A program made the position numbers and the translations under genes. DNA of 64,000 nt from Neisseriaceae bacterium (GTDB lineage Bacteria > Pseudomonadota > Gammaproteobacteria > Burkholderiales > Neisseriaceae), in assembly GCA_017934045.1 (NCBI GenBank), contig JAGBKK010000027.1, positions 1 through 64,000 on the forward strand, written 5' to 3'. This document shows, piece by piece, positions 8,953-18,076 of this stretch; position 1 is the first letter of the stretch; each line of letters begins with the position of its first letter. A model generated the notes under the pieces. The model was not told the DNA's origin. It made no database searches and worked only from the letters and a program-made list of their open reading frames with translations.

Positions 8953-9546
8953 TTAAAAACATTCGTCTTCATACATTTGATACCAAAACTGATTTAATAA
9001 ATCGACTGTTTCAAACACAGGCAAACCCATCACACCTGTGTAACTACCTGACAAATGAGAAACAAAATACCCACCCAAACCTTGAATACCATACGCACCT
9101 GCTTTATCGTAAGGTTCTTTCGTAAAAATATAATCTACAATTTCGTCTAACATAAGATCAGCAAAAGTAACCTCACTCACACTTAACGCTGTTTGACAAA
9201 AATTTTTTCCTGCCACGCATACGGCAGTCATCACTTGGTGTGTTCTGCCTGATAAAGAATACAACATATCATATGCCTGACCATCATCAGCAGGTTTGCC
9301 TAATATTTTGTCATCTAACACCACAATCGTATCGGCACTCACCACAGGTAAATGTTGATGTTTTTGAATATCAAAATTATTTTTTTCTTTTGCTAAACGC
9401 AACACAAAATCCGTAGGGGTTTCATTATGTTTTCGACTTTCATCAATATGACTTGGTGAAACAATCACTTGCAAACCTAAATCCGCCAAAATTCGATAGC
9501 GACGAGGACTGGAAGACGCTAAATAAACAGTTTTATTTGCAAACAT
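8953..9546 (-). CDS. Maf-type nucleoside triphosphate pyrophosphatase
   Basis: House-cleaning hydrolase that converts non-canonical or modified NTPs to monophosphates. The substrate loop is YLASSSPRRYRIL near the start. The conserved ESRKHNETP, RLAKEKN, SADTIVVLDDKILGKP and DKAGAYGIQG motifs follow in order. The start at 9546 gives MFANKTVYLASSSPRR, the usual short N-terminus; longer in-frame versions add hydrophobic residues unlike the family. Length 197 is typical. Whether it is the dTTP/UTP (YhdE) or m7GTP (YceF) subtype is not decided from sequence alone. Confidence 0.94.
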   Translation of the reverse strand: MFANKTVYLASSSPRRYRILADLGLQVIVSPSHIDESRKHNETPTDFVLRLAKEKNNFDIQKHQHLPVVSADTIVVLDDKILGKPADDGQAYDMLYSLSGRTHQVMTAVCVAGKNFCQTALSVSEVTFADLMLDEIVDYIFTKEPYDKAGAYGIQGLGGYFVSHLSGSYTGVMGLPVFETVDLLNQFWYQMYEDECF

Positions 9547-9707
9547 AGCCAACCTGAACATTAAAATAAAGTTTGTCATTCTAATAATAAGTAGGCAATT
9601 TGTCATAAAAATAAACAAAATTTCATTTTTATGGTGTCCGTATTAGGCAAGTTGATTGATTTTGTTGTATGCTGTAAAAACCAACAGACAACAATCAAGA
9701 GAACGCT

Positions 9708-10271
9708 ATGTTTAAAAAAATTAAAAATATTCGCCAACAAGCAACCGAGGCTTTCAATAAAGCCAAAACCATGGTGAGCAAAAAACAAAATGAACAAATA
9801 AATCTCAACGAAACAGATGAAAATATCATTTCTTGTAAAAATGAAAATATTATCAATCTGTTATGTTTATTTGCTTTTAAATATCAACACCGTTGGACAA
9901 ACGGTAAAAAACAAATTATCGAAAAATATTGTGAAACGGTTGATGACAACAATTATTTCACGCAATTACGCTTGGCAGACGAGCAAGGTTATTCGCTGTT
10001 TAATCCGCAAAATGCACAGCAACTGTTTTCGGATATACGCATCACCCACACGGCTACTTCATTTGATTATTGGATAGAATTTCAGCAAAAATTGCTGACC
10101 GATATTTTGCACCTGTTGGCGTTATCGGGTTGTTCTGCCACAGAAGTGTTAAAAGAAGGTTTGCAACTATCAAACGAATGGCGTATCGGCGAAGATGTGT
10201 GCCAAATTGCCTACAATCAACAACAAACGGCACAACATAATAACGAAATACCGTATAACTTGGCAATTTAA
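9708..10271 (+). CDS. Hypothetical protein, soluble, unrecognised
   Basis: 187-residue protein with a basic amphipathic N-terminus (MFKKIKNIRQQATEAFNKAK), no signal peptide and no membrane segment. The middle is rich in aromatic residues (FAFKYQHRWTNGKKQI, SFDYWIEFQQ). I recognise no family. It has a sensible start with AGAGAACGCT upstream, ends at a rho-independent terminator and faces maf divergently, so it is likely a real single-gene unit. It may be lineage-specific. Confidence 0.75.
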   Translation: MFKKIKNIRQQATEAFNKAKTMVSKKQNEQINLNETDENIISCKNENIINLLCLFAFKYQHRWTNGKKQIIEKYCETVDDNNYFTQLRLADEQGYSLFNPQNAQQLFSDIRITHTATSFDYWIEFQQKLLTDILHLLALSGCSATEVLKEGLQLSNEWRIGEDVCQIAYNQQQTAQHNNEIPYNLAI

Positions 10272-10275
10272 TCGT

Positions 10276-10300
10276 AAGGTGGGTTAAACCCACCTTTTTT
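10276..10300 (+). terminator. Terminator after the hypothetical gene, with REP-like stem
   Basis: Stem AAGGTGGGT / ACCCACCTT with loop TAA, followed by a T run. The GTAAGGTGGG...CCCACC core is shared with hairpins at 17090, 25004, 30582 and 47662. A repeat may therefore have been adopted as terminator. Confidence 0.8.
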
Positions 10301-10364
10301 ATATTTCAGGCTGCCTGAAACATTGTATATAATCACCACATTATCTATTCAAAACGAGAAAAAA

Positions 10365-11834
10365 ATGCTTTCTTTAACCGAATTTCAAGCCCAATCCAAG
10401 CAAGGTTTTACGCACATTCCTGTGGTGAGCGAACTTTTGGCGGATATGGATACGCCTTTGTCTTTATATTTAAAATTGGCGAATAAGCCTTATTCTTACT
10501 TGTTTGAATCGGTGGTGGGCGGCGAACGCTTTGGGCGTTATTCGTTTATCGGTCTGCCGTCTGGTTCGTTTTTTAAAGTGTATGAAAAACGCATTGATAT
10601 TTATGAAAATTTTGCATTAAAAGAAAGCAAAAAAGTTGAAAATCCTTTGCAATTTATTGATGATTTTCAGGCAGCCTTTAAAACCCCTGAAATTCCTAAT
10701 CTACCACGCTTTACAGGCGGTTTGGTGGGCTATTTTGGCTATGAAACCGTGCAATATATCGAAAAACGATTAGGCAAAAAACCACAAGCAAGAGCGATTG
10801 ATATTCCTGATATTTTGCTGATGTTATCGACAGAATTAGCCGTAGTCGATAATTTGAGCGGCAAAATTTATTTGATTGTGTATGCTGTCTCTGGCGATGA
10901 ATCATCTTTTCAGGCAGCCAAAAAACGCTTGGAAGAGTTGCGACTTGCCTTGCGACAAAGTCCTGCGTTGCCTTTATCTTTGGGTTCAAAGTCTGATGAA
11001 GTGGTATTTGAAACAGGAGAAAATCAATACAAACAATATGTTACAAAAATTAAAGAGTATATTTTGGCAGGCGATTGTATGCAGGTTGTGCCTTCGCAAA
11101 GAGTGCATACCGCTTTTGACGATAATCCGTTAAGCCTATATCGAGCCTTGCGGACGCTTAATCCGTCGCCTTATTTAATCTATTGCGATTTGGGCGATTT
11201 TCACATTGTTGGCTCATCGCCTGAAATTTTGGTACGCAAAGAAAACAACACTGTAACCGTGCGACCGATTGCAGGCACACGTAAACGCGGAGCAACGCCT
11301 GCCGAAGATTTAGCCCAAGAAAAAGACCTGTTATCGGACGAAAAAGAAATCGCCGAACACCTGATGCTGATTGATTTAGGACGCAACGATGTCGGCAAAA
11401 TCAGCCAAATCGGCACGGTTGCCGTTACCGACAAAATGATAGTCGAACGCTATTCGCATGTCATGCACATTGTGTCGAATGTTTCAGGCAGCCTGAAACA
11501 GGGTTTAACCAATATGCAAATTCTCGCCGCCGCCCTACCTGCTGGCACACTGTCAGGAGCTCCCAAAATTCGAGCTATGGAAATTATCGAAGAATTAGAA
11601 CCCGCACGCCGCGGTGTGTATGGCGGTGCAGTGGGCTATCTGTCGTTTTCAGGCGATATGGATTTAGCCATCGCCATTCGTACCGCAGTGGTCAAAGACA
11701 AAACCGTGTATATCCAAAGCGGCGGCGGCATCGTTGCCGACTCCGACCCTGAATTGGAATGGCAAGAAACACAAAACAAAGCCATGGCAGTGGTAAAAGC
11801 GGTCAGAATGGTGCAAGCAGGGTTGGATAAATAA
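10365..11834 (+). CDS. trpE: Anthranilate synthase component I
   Basis: TrpE makes anthranilate from chorismate, using ammonia from its glutaminase partner, the first step of tryptophan synthesis. The chorismate-binding domain holds [51 protein letters not shown] and [12 protein letters not shown] chose the ATG at 10365 ([10 protein letters not shown]) because CGAGAAAAAA precedes it and the family begins there; an upstream in-frame start is less likely. Length 489 is typical. A DUS is read as SGSLKQ between residues ~370 and 380, and a partial DUS is read near residue 105. No trpG or trpD follows, so the trp genes are dispersed. Confidence 0.96.
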   Translation: MLSLTEFQAQSKQGFTHIPVVSELLADMDTPLSLYLKLANKPYSYLFESVVGGERFGRYSFIGLPSGSFFKVYEKRIDIYENFALKESKKVENPLQFIDDFQAAFKTPEIPNLPRFTGGLVGYFGYETVQYIEKRLGKKPQARAIDIPDILLMLSTELAVVDNLSGKIYLIVYAVSGDESSFQAAKKRLEELRLALRQSPALPLSLGSKSDEVVFETGENQYKQYVTKIKEYILAGDCMQVVPSQRVHTAFDDNPLSLYRALRTLNPSPYLIYCDLGDFHIVGSSPEILVRKENNTVTVRPIAGTRKRGATPAEDLAQEKDLLSDEKEIAEHLMLIDLGRNDVGKISQIGTVAVTDKMIVERYSHVMHIVSNVSGSLKQGLTNMQILAAALPAGTLSGAPKIRAMEIIEELEPARRGVYGGAVGYLSFSGDMDLAIAIRTAVVKDKTVYIQSGGGIVADSDPELEWQETQNKAMAVVKAVRMVQAGLDK

Positions 11835-11931
11835 TACGGCAAGGCTTTCTCAACAGAAACCTGCAAAACTGGCATCTGTGGCACATTTGAAGCGTTGGGC
11901 TTACGCTCGAAATCGTAGCCTTTCTATTTGT

Positions 11932-12039
11932 TATAGTCGTTAAACTTCAAAACACTAATGCGTATGCCGAGCCTTGCCGTATTATTTATACTGTCGCAGG
12001 CAAAGCCGCCTTTTATTGTTTTGAAGTTTAACGACTATA
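11932..12039. repeat. Correia-like element, 108 bp, with terminal inverted repeats
   Basis: The ends are TATAGTCGTTAAACTTCAAA and its inverse TTTGAAGTTTAACGACTATA. The interior contains GCCTTGCCGTATTATTTATA and ACTGTCGCAGGC, the same core as the element at 20422 in opposite orientation. In Neisseria, Correia repeat enclosed elements are about 104-108 or 153-157 bp, have TATAGTGGATT ends and share a GACAGTA / CGGCAAGG core. It lies between the convergent trpE and ftsY genes. Flanking sequence (11836-11850 and 12040-12110) repeats fragments of the core, suggesting nested or decayed copies. Confidence 0.8.
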
Positions 12040-12126
12040 TGTCTTCGATTTCTGTGCTACTACGCCGTCAAATGTACGCACAGCTACCAGTTTTGCAAGG
12101 GTTTCCAATAATGATGGATTTGGCGA

Positions 12127-13350
12127 TCAATCAGGCAACAGTGCATCGACAAAATCGCGTGCCACGAATGGGCGTAAGTCGTCTATGCTTTCGCCCACGC
12201 CGATATAACGCACAGGAATAGGACGCACCGCCGCTAATGCCGCAATCACGCCGCCTTTGGCTGTGCCGTCTAATTTGGTTAGCATCAAGCCTGTTAGCCC
12301 CAAAGCGTCATCAAACGCCACCACTTGATTAACGGCGTTTTGTCCGATATTCGCGTCCAAAACCAACAAAATTTCGTGCGGTGCGTCAGGCATTGATTTT
12401 TGCAAAACGCGTTTGACTTTTTTGATTTCTTCCATTAAGTGTAACTGTGTGGGCAAGCGTCCTGCGGTGTCGGCTAACACAATGTCGATTTTGCGTGCTT
12501 TGGCTGCTTCCACCGCGTCAAAACACACCGCAGCAGATTCGCCTTTTTCTTGCGAAATCACCGTTACATCATTGCGGTTGCCCCATTCGATTAACTGCTC
12601 GCGTGCGGCAGCACGAAAAGTATCGCCTGCGGCTAATAAAACCGAGCGGTTTTCCGATTGATACAATTTTGCCAACTTGCCAATGGAAGTGGTTTTGCCT
12701 GCACCATTCACCCCTGCCATCATGATGACAAACGGCTCGTCCCCTTTTTCAGGCAGCACCAAAGGTTGCTCCAAAGGTTGCAACAATTCACGCAAGGCTT
12801 CTTTTAAGGCTTGTTTGAGTTCGGACGCGTCTTTCAAACCTTTGAGTGTAACGCGTTTGCGAACATCGGACAGCAAGCGTTCAGTGGCTTCCACGCCCAT
12901 ATCACTGGTAAGCAGGACGGTTTCTAATTCTTCATACAAATCTTCGTCAATTTGACCACCACCAAACACGGTTGCCAAAGACTTGCCTAACTTATCACGC
13001 GATTTAGTTAAACCCTGTTTGAGACGCGAAAACCAGCCTGATTTTTTGGCAGGTTCAGGCTCTGTTTCGGGTTCAGGTTCAGGCGTTTGGACAACAGACA
13101 TTGCCGCTTGTTTTGACTGTCTGAACGATTCTATATCAGGTATGTGAATCTTTTCAGGCTGCCTGAAATTTTCCGTCATCGTTTCAGCTTGCCGTGTTTC
13201 TTCAATCACAGGCGTTTGCTGTATTTCGCTTTCAATATGCTCAATCACCGTTTCATCAGGTGTTTGCTCGTTGGAAACTTCTTCAACGACAGGTGTATCA
13301 ACGGTTTCAGGGGTTTCGATTTTCTTTTTTCTTTTGAATAAACCAAACAT
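12127..13350 (-). CDS. ftsY: Signal recognition particle receptor FtsY
   Basis: FtsY is the membrane-associated SRP receptor GTPase for cotranslational membrane protein targeting. Residues ~1-110 form the acidic, poorly conserved A domain (VEEVSNEQTPDETVIEH). The N domain starts near SGWFSRLKQGLTKSRDKLG, and the G domain has GVNGAGKTTSIGKLA, DTFRAAAREQL, DTAGRLPTQ and TKLDGTAKGG. Length 407 reflects the long acidic domain. A DUS is read as FRQPE within that domain. The gene converges on trpE. Confidence 0.97.
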   Translation of the reverse strand: MFGLFKRKKKIETPETVDTPVVEEVSNEQTPDETVIEHIESEIQQTPVIEETRQAETMTENFRQPEKIHIPDIESFRQSKQAAMSVVQTPEPEPETEPEPAKKSGWFSRLKQGLTKSRDKLGKSLATVFGGGQIDEDLYEELETVLLTSDMGVEATERLLSDVRKRVTLKGLKDASELKQALKEALRELLQPLEQPLVLPEKGDEPFVIMMAGVNGAGKTTSIGKLAKLYQSENRSVLLAAGDTFRAAAREQLIEWGNRNDVTVISQEKGESAAVCFDAVEAAKARKIDIVLADTAGRLPTQLHLMEEIKKVKRVLQKSMPDAPHEILLVLDANIGQNAVNQVVAFDDALGLTGLMLTKLDGTAKGGVIAALAAVRPIPVRYIGVGESIDDLRPFVARDFVDALLPD

Positions 13351-13402
13351 AAGTTTTAAATATCTGACAAAATTTAAAAATAGTGTTCATTGTAACGCAA
13401 AA

Positions 13403-14290
13403 TTAACGGTTAGATTTTGCAACAATGGATTTTTTATGTGTGAAATGCCCCAATGCCATGATGCCTAATCCCAACCAAATCAAGGCAAAGCCCAATAATC
13501 GCGTCAATGGCAACGGTTCATTATATAAAAACACTGCAACCAACATACTGATAGTGGGGCTAATGTATTGCATAAAGCCTAATGTGGAAAGCGGCAAAAA
13601 GTGCGTAGCGGCGGTGTAAGTTAAAAGCGGTAAAATGGTAACCAAACCGCTTAAAACCAATAAAACACCATTTTTATTTAACGCCAAACCGCTTTGTCCT
13701 GTTTTGGCTGACCAAATTAAAAACATTAACGCAAAAGGCATAATCACCGCCGTTTCAATCAATAAGCCAGCAAAAGACGGTACATCAATTTTTTTACGAA
13801 TAAAACCATATAGAGCAAAAGACGCAGGTAAAATTAAAGAAATTAACGGCAATTTTCCCAAAGCATAAACCTGAATCGCAATAGAAACAATCACTAAACC
13901 TGACGCAATTTTAGCGGTTGTCTCTAATTTTTCACCTAATAATAATGCCCCTAATAATATCGAAAAAAACGGATTGATAAAATAACCCAAGGAAGTTTCT
14001 AATATCTGATTTTTGCCCACAGCATAAATAAAAACGCCCCAGTTAATACTAATTAAAACGCCTGTGGTGATTAAAGCCAACAGCGTTTTTTTATGGCGTA
14101 ATAATAATTGCACAGAACGCAAACGGCGAGAAAACCACAAATAGAAAAACAACAATACAAACGACCACACAATGCGATGAGCCAAAATCTGCACCGCACC
14201 TACACCGTCTATCCATTTGAAATAAATAGGAAAAACGCCCCACATTACAAAAGTGGCAAGCGATAAAATAAAACCTTTTTGAGCGTCCAT
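13403..14290 (-). CDS. rarD: RarD-type EamA family transporter
   Basis: Ten-helix inner-membrane protein of 295 residues. The N-terminus KGFILSLATFVMWGVFPIYF and the ILAHRIVWSFVLLF segment are characteristic of the RarD subgroup of EamA permeases. Two five-helix repeats are visible. The substrate is not established; the E. coli name refers to chloramphenicol sensitivity. It sits 52 bases downstream of ftsY's start on the same strand and may be expressed separately, since a DUS lies directly upstream. Confidence 0.9.
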   Translation of the reverse strand: MDAQKGFILSLATFVMWGVFPIYFKWIDGVGAVQILAHRIVWSFVLLFFYLWFSRRLRSVQLLLRHKKTLLALITTGVLISINWGVFIYAVGKNQILETSLGYFINPFFSILLGALLLGEKLETTAKIASGLVIVSIAIQVYALGKLPLISLILPASFALYGFIRKKIDVPSFAGLLIETAVIMPFALMFLIWSAKTGQSGLALNKNGVLLVLSGLVTILPLLTYTAATHFLPLSTLGFMQYISPTISMLVAVFLYNEPLPLTRLLGFALIWLGLGIMALGHFTHKKSIVAKSNR

Positions 14291-14400
14291 AGTCGTTTCA
14301 GGCTGCCTGAAATTAAAATCAGGCGTTATTTTAACGAGTAATCCGTCAATAGGGGGTTATGTGCTATTTTGAAACAAAGTTCATTGTCAGCCAAAACGCC

Positions 14401-17037
14401 CTACCCCTTTGCCAAAAAATCCTGTGCAAAGCGTTGCAAAACACCGCCTGCTTGGTAGATAGACACTTCTTCGGCGGTGTCTAATCGGCATTGCATTTTG
14501 ACTTCATCAACACTTCCGTCTTGGCGTTGAATGTGTAAAATCATTTCGCTTTTTGGTTTGAGGCTGCCTGAAACGCTGTATGTTTCTGTGCCGTCTAATT
14601 TTAGGCTGTGGCGGTTGTTGCCACCCATAAATTGCAACGGCAGAACGCCCATGCCGATTAGGTTGGTGCGGTGTATGCGTTCAAAGCCTTCGGCAACCAC
14701 CACTTCTACGCCTGCCAACCGCACGCCTTTGGCTGCCCAGTCGCGGCTGGAACCTTGTCCGTAATCTGCTCCTGCGATGATAATCAGCGGTTGTTCTCGC
14801 CCCATATAGGTTTCAATCGCTTCCCACATTCTGACGATTTTGCCGTCTGGCTCTATGCGTGCGTATGAGCCTTGCTTGCCCGCCATTTCGTTAAATAATT
14901 TTGGATTAGCAAAAGTCGCTCTTTGGGCGGTTAAGTGATCGCCCCTGTGAGTGGCGTAGGAATTAAAATCTTCTTCTGGCAGACCCATTTTTGCCAAATA
15001 TTCTCCTGCCGCAGAATCAGGCAAAATGGCGTTAGACGGTGAAATGTGGTCAGTGGTAATGTTGTCAGGCAAAATCGCCAATGGTCGCAGGTTTTGCAAT
15101 TTGCGTTCTTTTGCCAAAGCCCCTTCCCAGTAAGGCGGACGGCGAATGTAAGTGGATTTTTCTCGCCATTCATACAGGGGACTATTTGATTTTTCTGCGG
15201 TTTTTTGTTCAAACATTGGCAGATAAATCTTGCGGAATTGTTCGGGTTTGACAAACTTGGCAACCGTATCGTCAATTTCTTCATCATCTGCCCAAATGTC
15301 GTTTAAGCGAATGTCGCGTCCGTCATACACGCCCAAAACATCGTTTTGAATATCAAAGCGAATGCTGCCTGCAATGGCATACGCCACCACCAGCGGCGGA
15401 GACGCAATAAATGCTTGTTTGGCGTAAGGGTGAATGCGTCCGTCAAAGTTGCGATTGCCTGATAAAACAGCGGTTGTGTATAAATCTCGCTCAATGATTT
15501 GTTGCTGAATGGCAGGGTCTAATGCACCGCTCATACCGTTGCAAGTGGTGCAGGCAAAAGCGACTATGCCAAAGCCTAATTTTTCTAATTCAGGCAACAG
15601 CCCCGCTTCTTGTAAATACAATTCTGCCACTTTGGAACCTGGTGCAAATGATGTTTTCACCCATTTTTGTCTATTTAAACCGTAGCGGTTGGCATTGCGT
15701 GCCAAGAGTGCGGCAGAAACCACATTGCGTGGGTTGGAAGTGTTGGTACAACTGGTGATGGCGGCGATGATGACTGCTCCGTCAGGCATTTCACAGTCGC
15801 TAAAATCCGCAGATGATACGGCGTTATTATTCGTATTATTTTGGCTTACGCCGAACTTCGTTTCAGGCAGCCTGAAATCTTTTTTAGCAATGCCTTTATC
15901 GGCTAATTCGGAAACCGACACCCGTGCATGCGGACGAGACGGGCCTGCAATACTCCGCACCACTTGCGACAAATCAAAACGCAAAGTGCGTGGATAGACC
16001 ACTTCGGTTAAATCATCAGCCCACAAGCCTACCGTTTTGGCGTAATTTTCCACCAAATCGGCGTTGTCTCGTCCAGTTAATTTAAGATAATCAATGGTTT
16101 GCTTATCAATCGCAAACAAGGCGGCAGTTGCTCCGTATTCAGGAGTCATATTGCTAATCGTGGCTCTATCGCCCACCGATAAATCTGCCACACCTTGTCC
16201 AAAAAATTCCACAAACGCCCCCACAACCTTTTCACGGCGTAAAAATTCGGTTAAATGCAACACAATATCCGTTGCGGTAATGCCTGCCGCTCGTTTGCCC
16301 ACAATTTCCACGCCAACAATTTCAGGCAGCCGCATCATAGACGCTCGCCCCAACATCACGCTTTCCGCTTCCAAACCGCCCACGCCGACTGAAATCACCC
16401 CCAAAGCGTCTGTATGCGGCGTGTGGCTATCCGTACCAACGCAACAATCAGGAAACGCCACACCGTTTTCTACCGTAATCACAGGCGAGAGTTTCTCCAA
16501 GTTAATTTGGTGCATAATGCCGTTGCCAGCTGGCACAACATCTATGTTTTCAAACGCGGTTTTCGTCCAGTTGATAAAATGAAAACGGTCATGATTGCGG
16601 CGTTCTTCCACCGCACGATTTTTAGCGAACGCGTCTTTATCAAAACCGCCAAACTCCACCGCCAAGGAGTGATCGACAATCAACTGCGTTTTCACCACAG
16701 GATTGACTTCATTCGGATTACCACCAGCGGCAGCAATAGCATCACGCAAACCCGCCAAATCCACCAAAGCCGTCTGCCCCAAAATATCGTGGCACACCAC
16801 CCGCACAGGATACCAAGCAAAATCTTCCGTATTCTCCTGCAACGCCAACTGTTTTAAGCCTGTTTGCACCATTTGTAGATTGTCCGCTTTGTGTGCATTG
16901 CGTAACAAATTTTCCGCAAACACACGCAAGCAATACGGCATTTTTTCATACGCATTGGGTTTGATTGCGTTAATCGCACTTTTTGCGTCAAAATATTCTA
17001 AATCACTGTTGGGTAAAGGTTTGCGGTAAGTTTGCAT
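14401..17037 (-). CDS. acnD: Fe/S-dependent 2-methylisocitrate dehydratase AcnD
   Basis: Aconitase-superfamily enzyme. The AcnD subtype dehydrates 2-methylcitrate in the methylcitrate cycle of propionate breakdown. The start YRKPLPNSDLEYFDA, the RVVCHDILGQTALVDLAGLR segment and NRAVEERRNHDRFHFINW are AcnD-like rather than AcnA-like. Cluster ligands lie in ITSCTNTSNP and FACTTCNGMSG. The C-terminal swivel domain holds GADYGQGSSRDWAAKGVRL. Length 878 is typical. DUS copies are read as FRLPET and SGSLKP. prpB, prpC and prpF are absent here, so its pathway context is missing from the window. Confidence 0.9.
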   Translation of the reverse strand: MQTYRKPLPNSDLEYFDAKSAINAIKPNAYEKMPYCLRVFAENLLRNAHKADNLQMVQTGLKQLALQENTEDFAWYPVRVVCHDILGQTALVDLAGLRDAIAAAGGNPNEVNPVVKTQLIVDHSLAVEFGGFDKDAFAKNRAVEERRNHDRFHFINWTKTAFENIDVVPAGNGIMHQINLEKLSPVITVENGVAFPDCCVGTDSHTPHTDALGVISVGVGGLEAESVMLGRASMMRLPEIVGVEIVGKRAAGITATDIVLHLTEFLRREKVVGAFVEFFGQGVADLSVGDRATISNMTPEYGATAALFAIDKQTIDYLKLTGRDNADLVENYAKTVGLWADDLTEVVYPRTLRFDLSQVVRSIAGPSRPHARVSVSELADKGIAKKDFRLPETKFGVSQNNTNNNAVSSADFSDCEMPDGAVIIAAITSCTNTSNPRNVVSAALLARNANRYGLNRQKWVKTSFAPGSKVAELYLQEAGLLPELEKLGFGIVAFACTTCNGMSGALDPAIQQQIIERDLYTTAVLSGNRNFDGRIHPYAKQAFIASPPLVVAYAIAGSIRFDIQNDVLGVYDGRDIRLNDIWADDEEIDDTVAKFVKPEQFRKIYLPMFEQKTAEKSNSPLYEWREKSTYIRRPPYWEGALAKERKLQNLRPLAILPDNITTDHISPSNAILPDSAAGEYLAKMGLPEEDFNSYATHRGDHLTAQRATFANPKLFNEMAGKQGSYARIEPDGKIVRMWEAIETYMGREQPLIIIAGADYGQGSSRDWAAKGVRLAGVEVVVAEGFERIHRTNLIGMGVLPLQFMGGNNRHSLKLDGTETYSVSGSLKPKSEMILHIQRQDGSVDEVKMQCRLDTAEEVSIYQAGGVLQRFAQDFLAKG

Positions 17038-17089
17038 TTGTGTTTCCTTGTATTTCAGGCAGCCTGAAAGGCTATTTTATAAATAAAAT

Positions 17090-17112
17090 GGTGGGCGATA
17101 AACCCACCTTAC
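17090..17112 (-). repeat. REP-like hairpin with GTAA head
   Basis: On the reverse strand GTAA is followed by GGTGGG, a short variable centre and CCCACC. It belongs to the same family as 25004, 30582 and 47662. It lies just past the surA stop codon, so it may also help end transcription of lptD-surA. Confidence 0.6.
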
Positions 17113-17116
17113 ACAA

Positions 17117-18076
17117 TCAATACGGTTTTTTGCGAAAATCAATATAGGCGGCGGAACGCATTTGTTGTAGCCAGCCTTGATATGCCATAGGGGCTTTTTG
17201 TTGGGCGATAATGTTTTTGGCAATCGCCACGCGTTGTTCTGGGGGAATCGCTGCCATGCGTTGGTCGTTTAATTGGATTAAGTGCCAGCCAAATTCGCTT
17301 TTAATCGGCGGGCTAACTTCGCCTTTTTGTAAGCCACTTAATGCTTTGTCAAAGGCAGGCGAACTCATACCTTGACTCACCCAACCAATATTGCCGCCGT
17401 TGGTAGATGACGCGTCTTGCGAATATTGGCGTGCCAAGTCGGCAAACGAAACACCTTGCGACAGTTTGCCACGAATGTTTAACAGTTGTTTTCGCACGGC
17501 ATCATCATTTTTTTTGTCATCGGTTTTAATTAAAATGTGGCTCACCGCATATTGTGGCAACTCGGTGGGAAAGTTGTTTTGTGCCAAAAATTGCTGCACA
17601 TCGCTGTCGGTAACTTTCACATCTGCCATATATTGTGCGGTGGTTTTTTCAATGGCAATATTTTCGGCAATGGTTTTGTGCAGTGCGTCTTTTTTCACGC
17701 CCTCTTTGGCAACCACTTGATAGAGTTTTTCCACACTCATATTTTGACTTTGGGCGATTTGTTCAATTTGCGATTGAATTTCGGCATTGGTGGCAGTGAT
17801 ATTCATGCGTTTGGCAGTTTGCAACACTAATTTTTTGTCGATTAACTGTTCAATCGCCGCTTGTCGCAAGGTTTCGTCATTCACGGCTTGATCTTTGGGC
17901 ATCGTGGCTTTCAGGCTGCCCATTAAATCCGTAATATCGCGTTCGGTGATAATGTCTTGATTGACAATCACCACAATGCGATCGACCCAACGCACTTCTT
18001 TGGCAAGAATGGGTTGAACAAAAACAGTGGAAAGCAATGCCACACTCAATAATGTGCGAATTGTGTTGTTTTTCAT
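17117..18076 (-). CDS. surA: Periplasmic peptidyl-prolyl isomerase SurA
   Basis: SurA chaperones outer-membrane proteins in the periplasm. Residues 1-25 form a cleavable signal peptide (ending PILAKE). The N-domain starts WVDRIVVIVNQDIITERD, a SurA hallmark. One parvulin domain follows (~residues 175-275: YAVSHILIKTDD, GGNIGWVSQGMSSPAFDKAL, SEFGWHLIQL). At 319 residues it is shorter than the ~430-residue E. coli protein, which has two parvulin domains. The start overlaps the lptD stop by four bases (ATGA), so the two are translationally coupled. Confidence 0.95.
   Translation of the reverse strand: MKNNTIRTLLSVALLSTVFVQPILAKEVRWVDRIVVIVNQDIITERDITDLMGSLKATMPKDQAVNDETLRQAAIEQLIDKKLVLQTAKRMNITATNAEIQSQIEQIAQSQNMSVEKLYQVVAKEGVKKDALHKTIAENIAIEKTTAQYMADVKVTDSDVQQFLAQNNFPTELPQYAVSHILIKTDDKKNDDAVRKQLLNIRGKLSQGVSFADLARQYSQDASSTNGGNIGWVSQGMSSPAFDKALSGLQKGEVSPPIKSEFGWHLIQLNDQRMAAIPPEQRVAIAKNIIAQQKAPMAYQGWLQQMRSAAYIDFRKKPY

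Noticed and set aside
18073..18076. Possible fused lptD-surA gene
   Set aside because: The overlap is a normal ATGA stop-start in different frames, and SurA has its own signal peptide.
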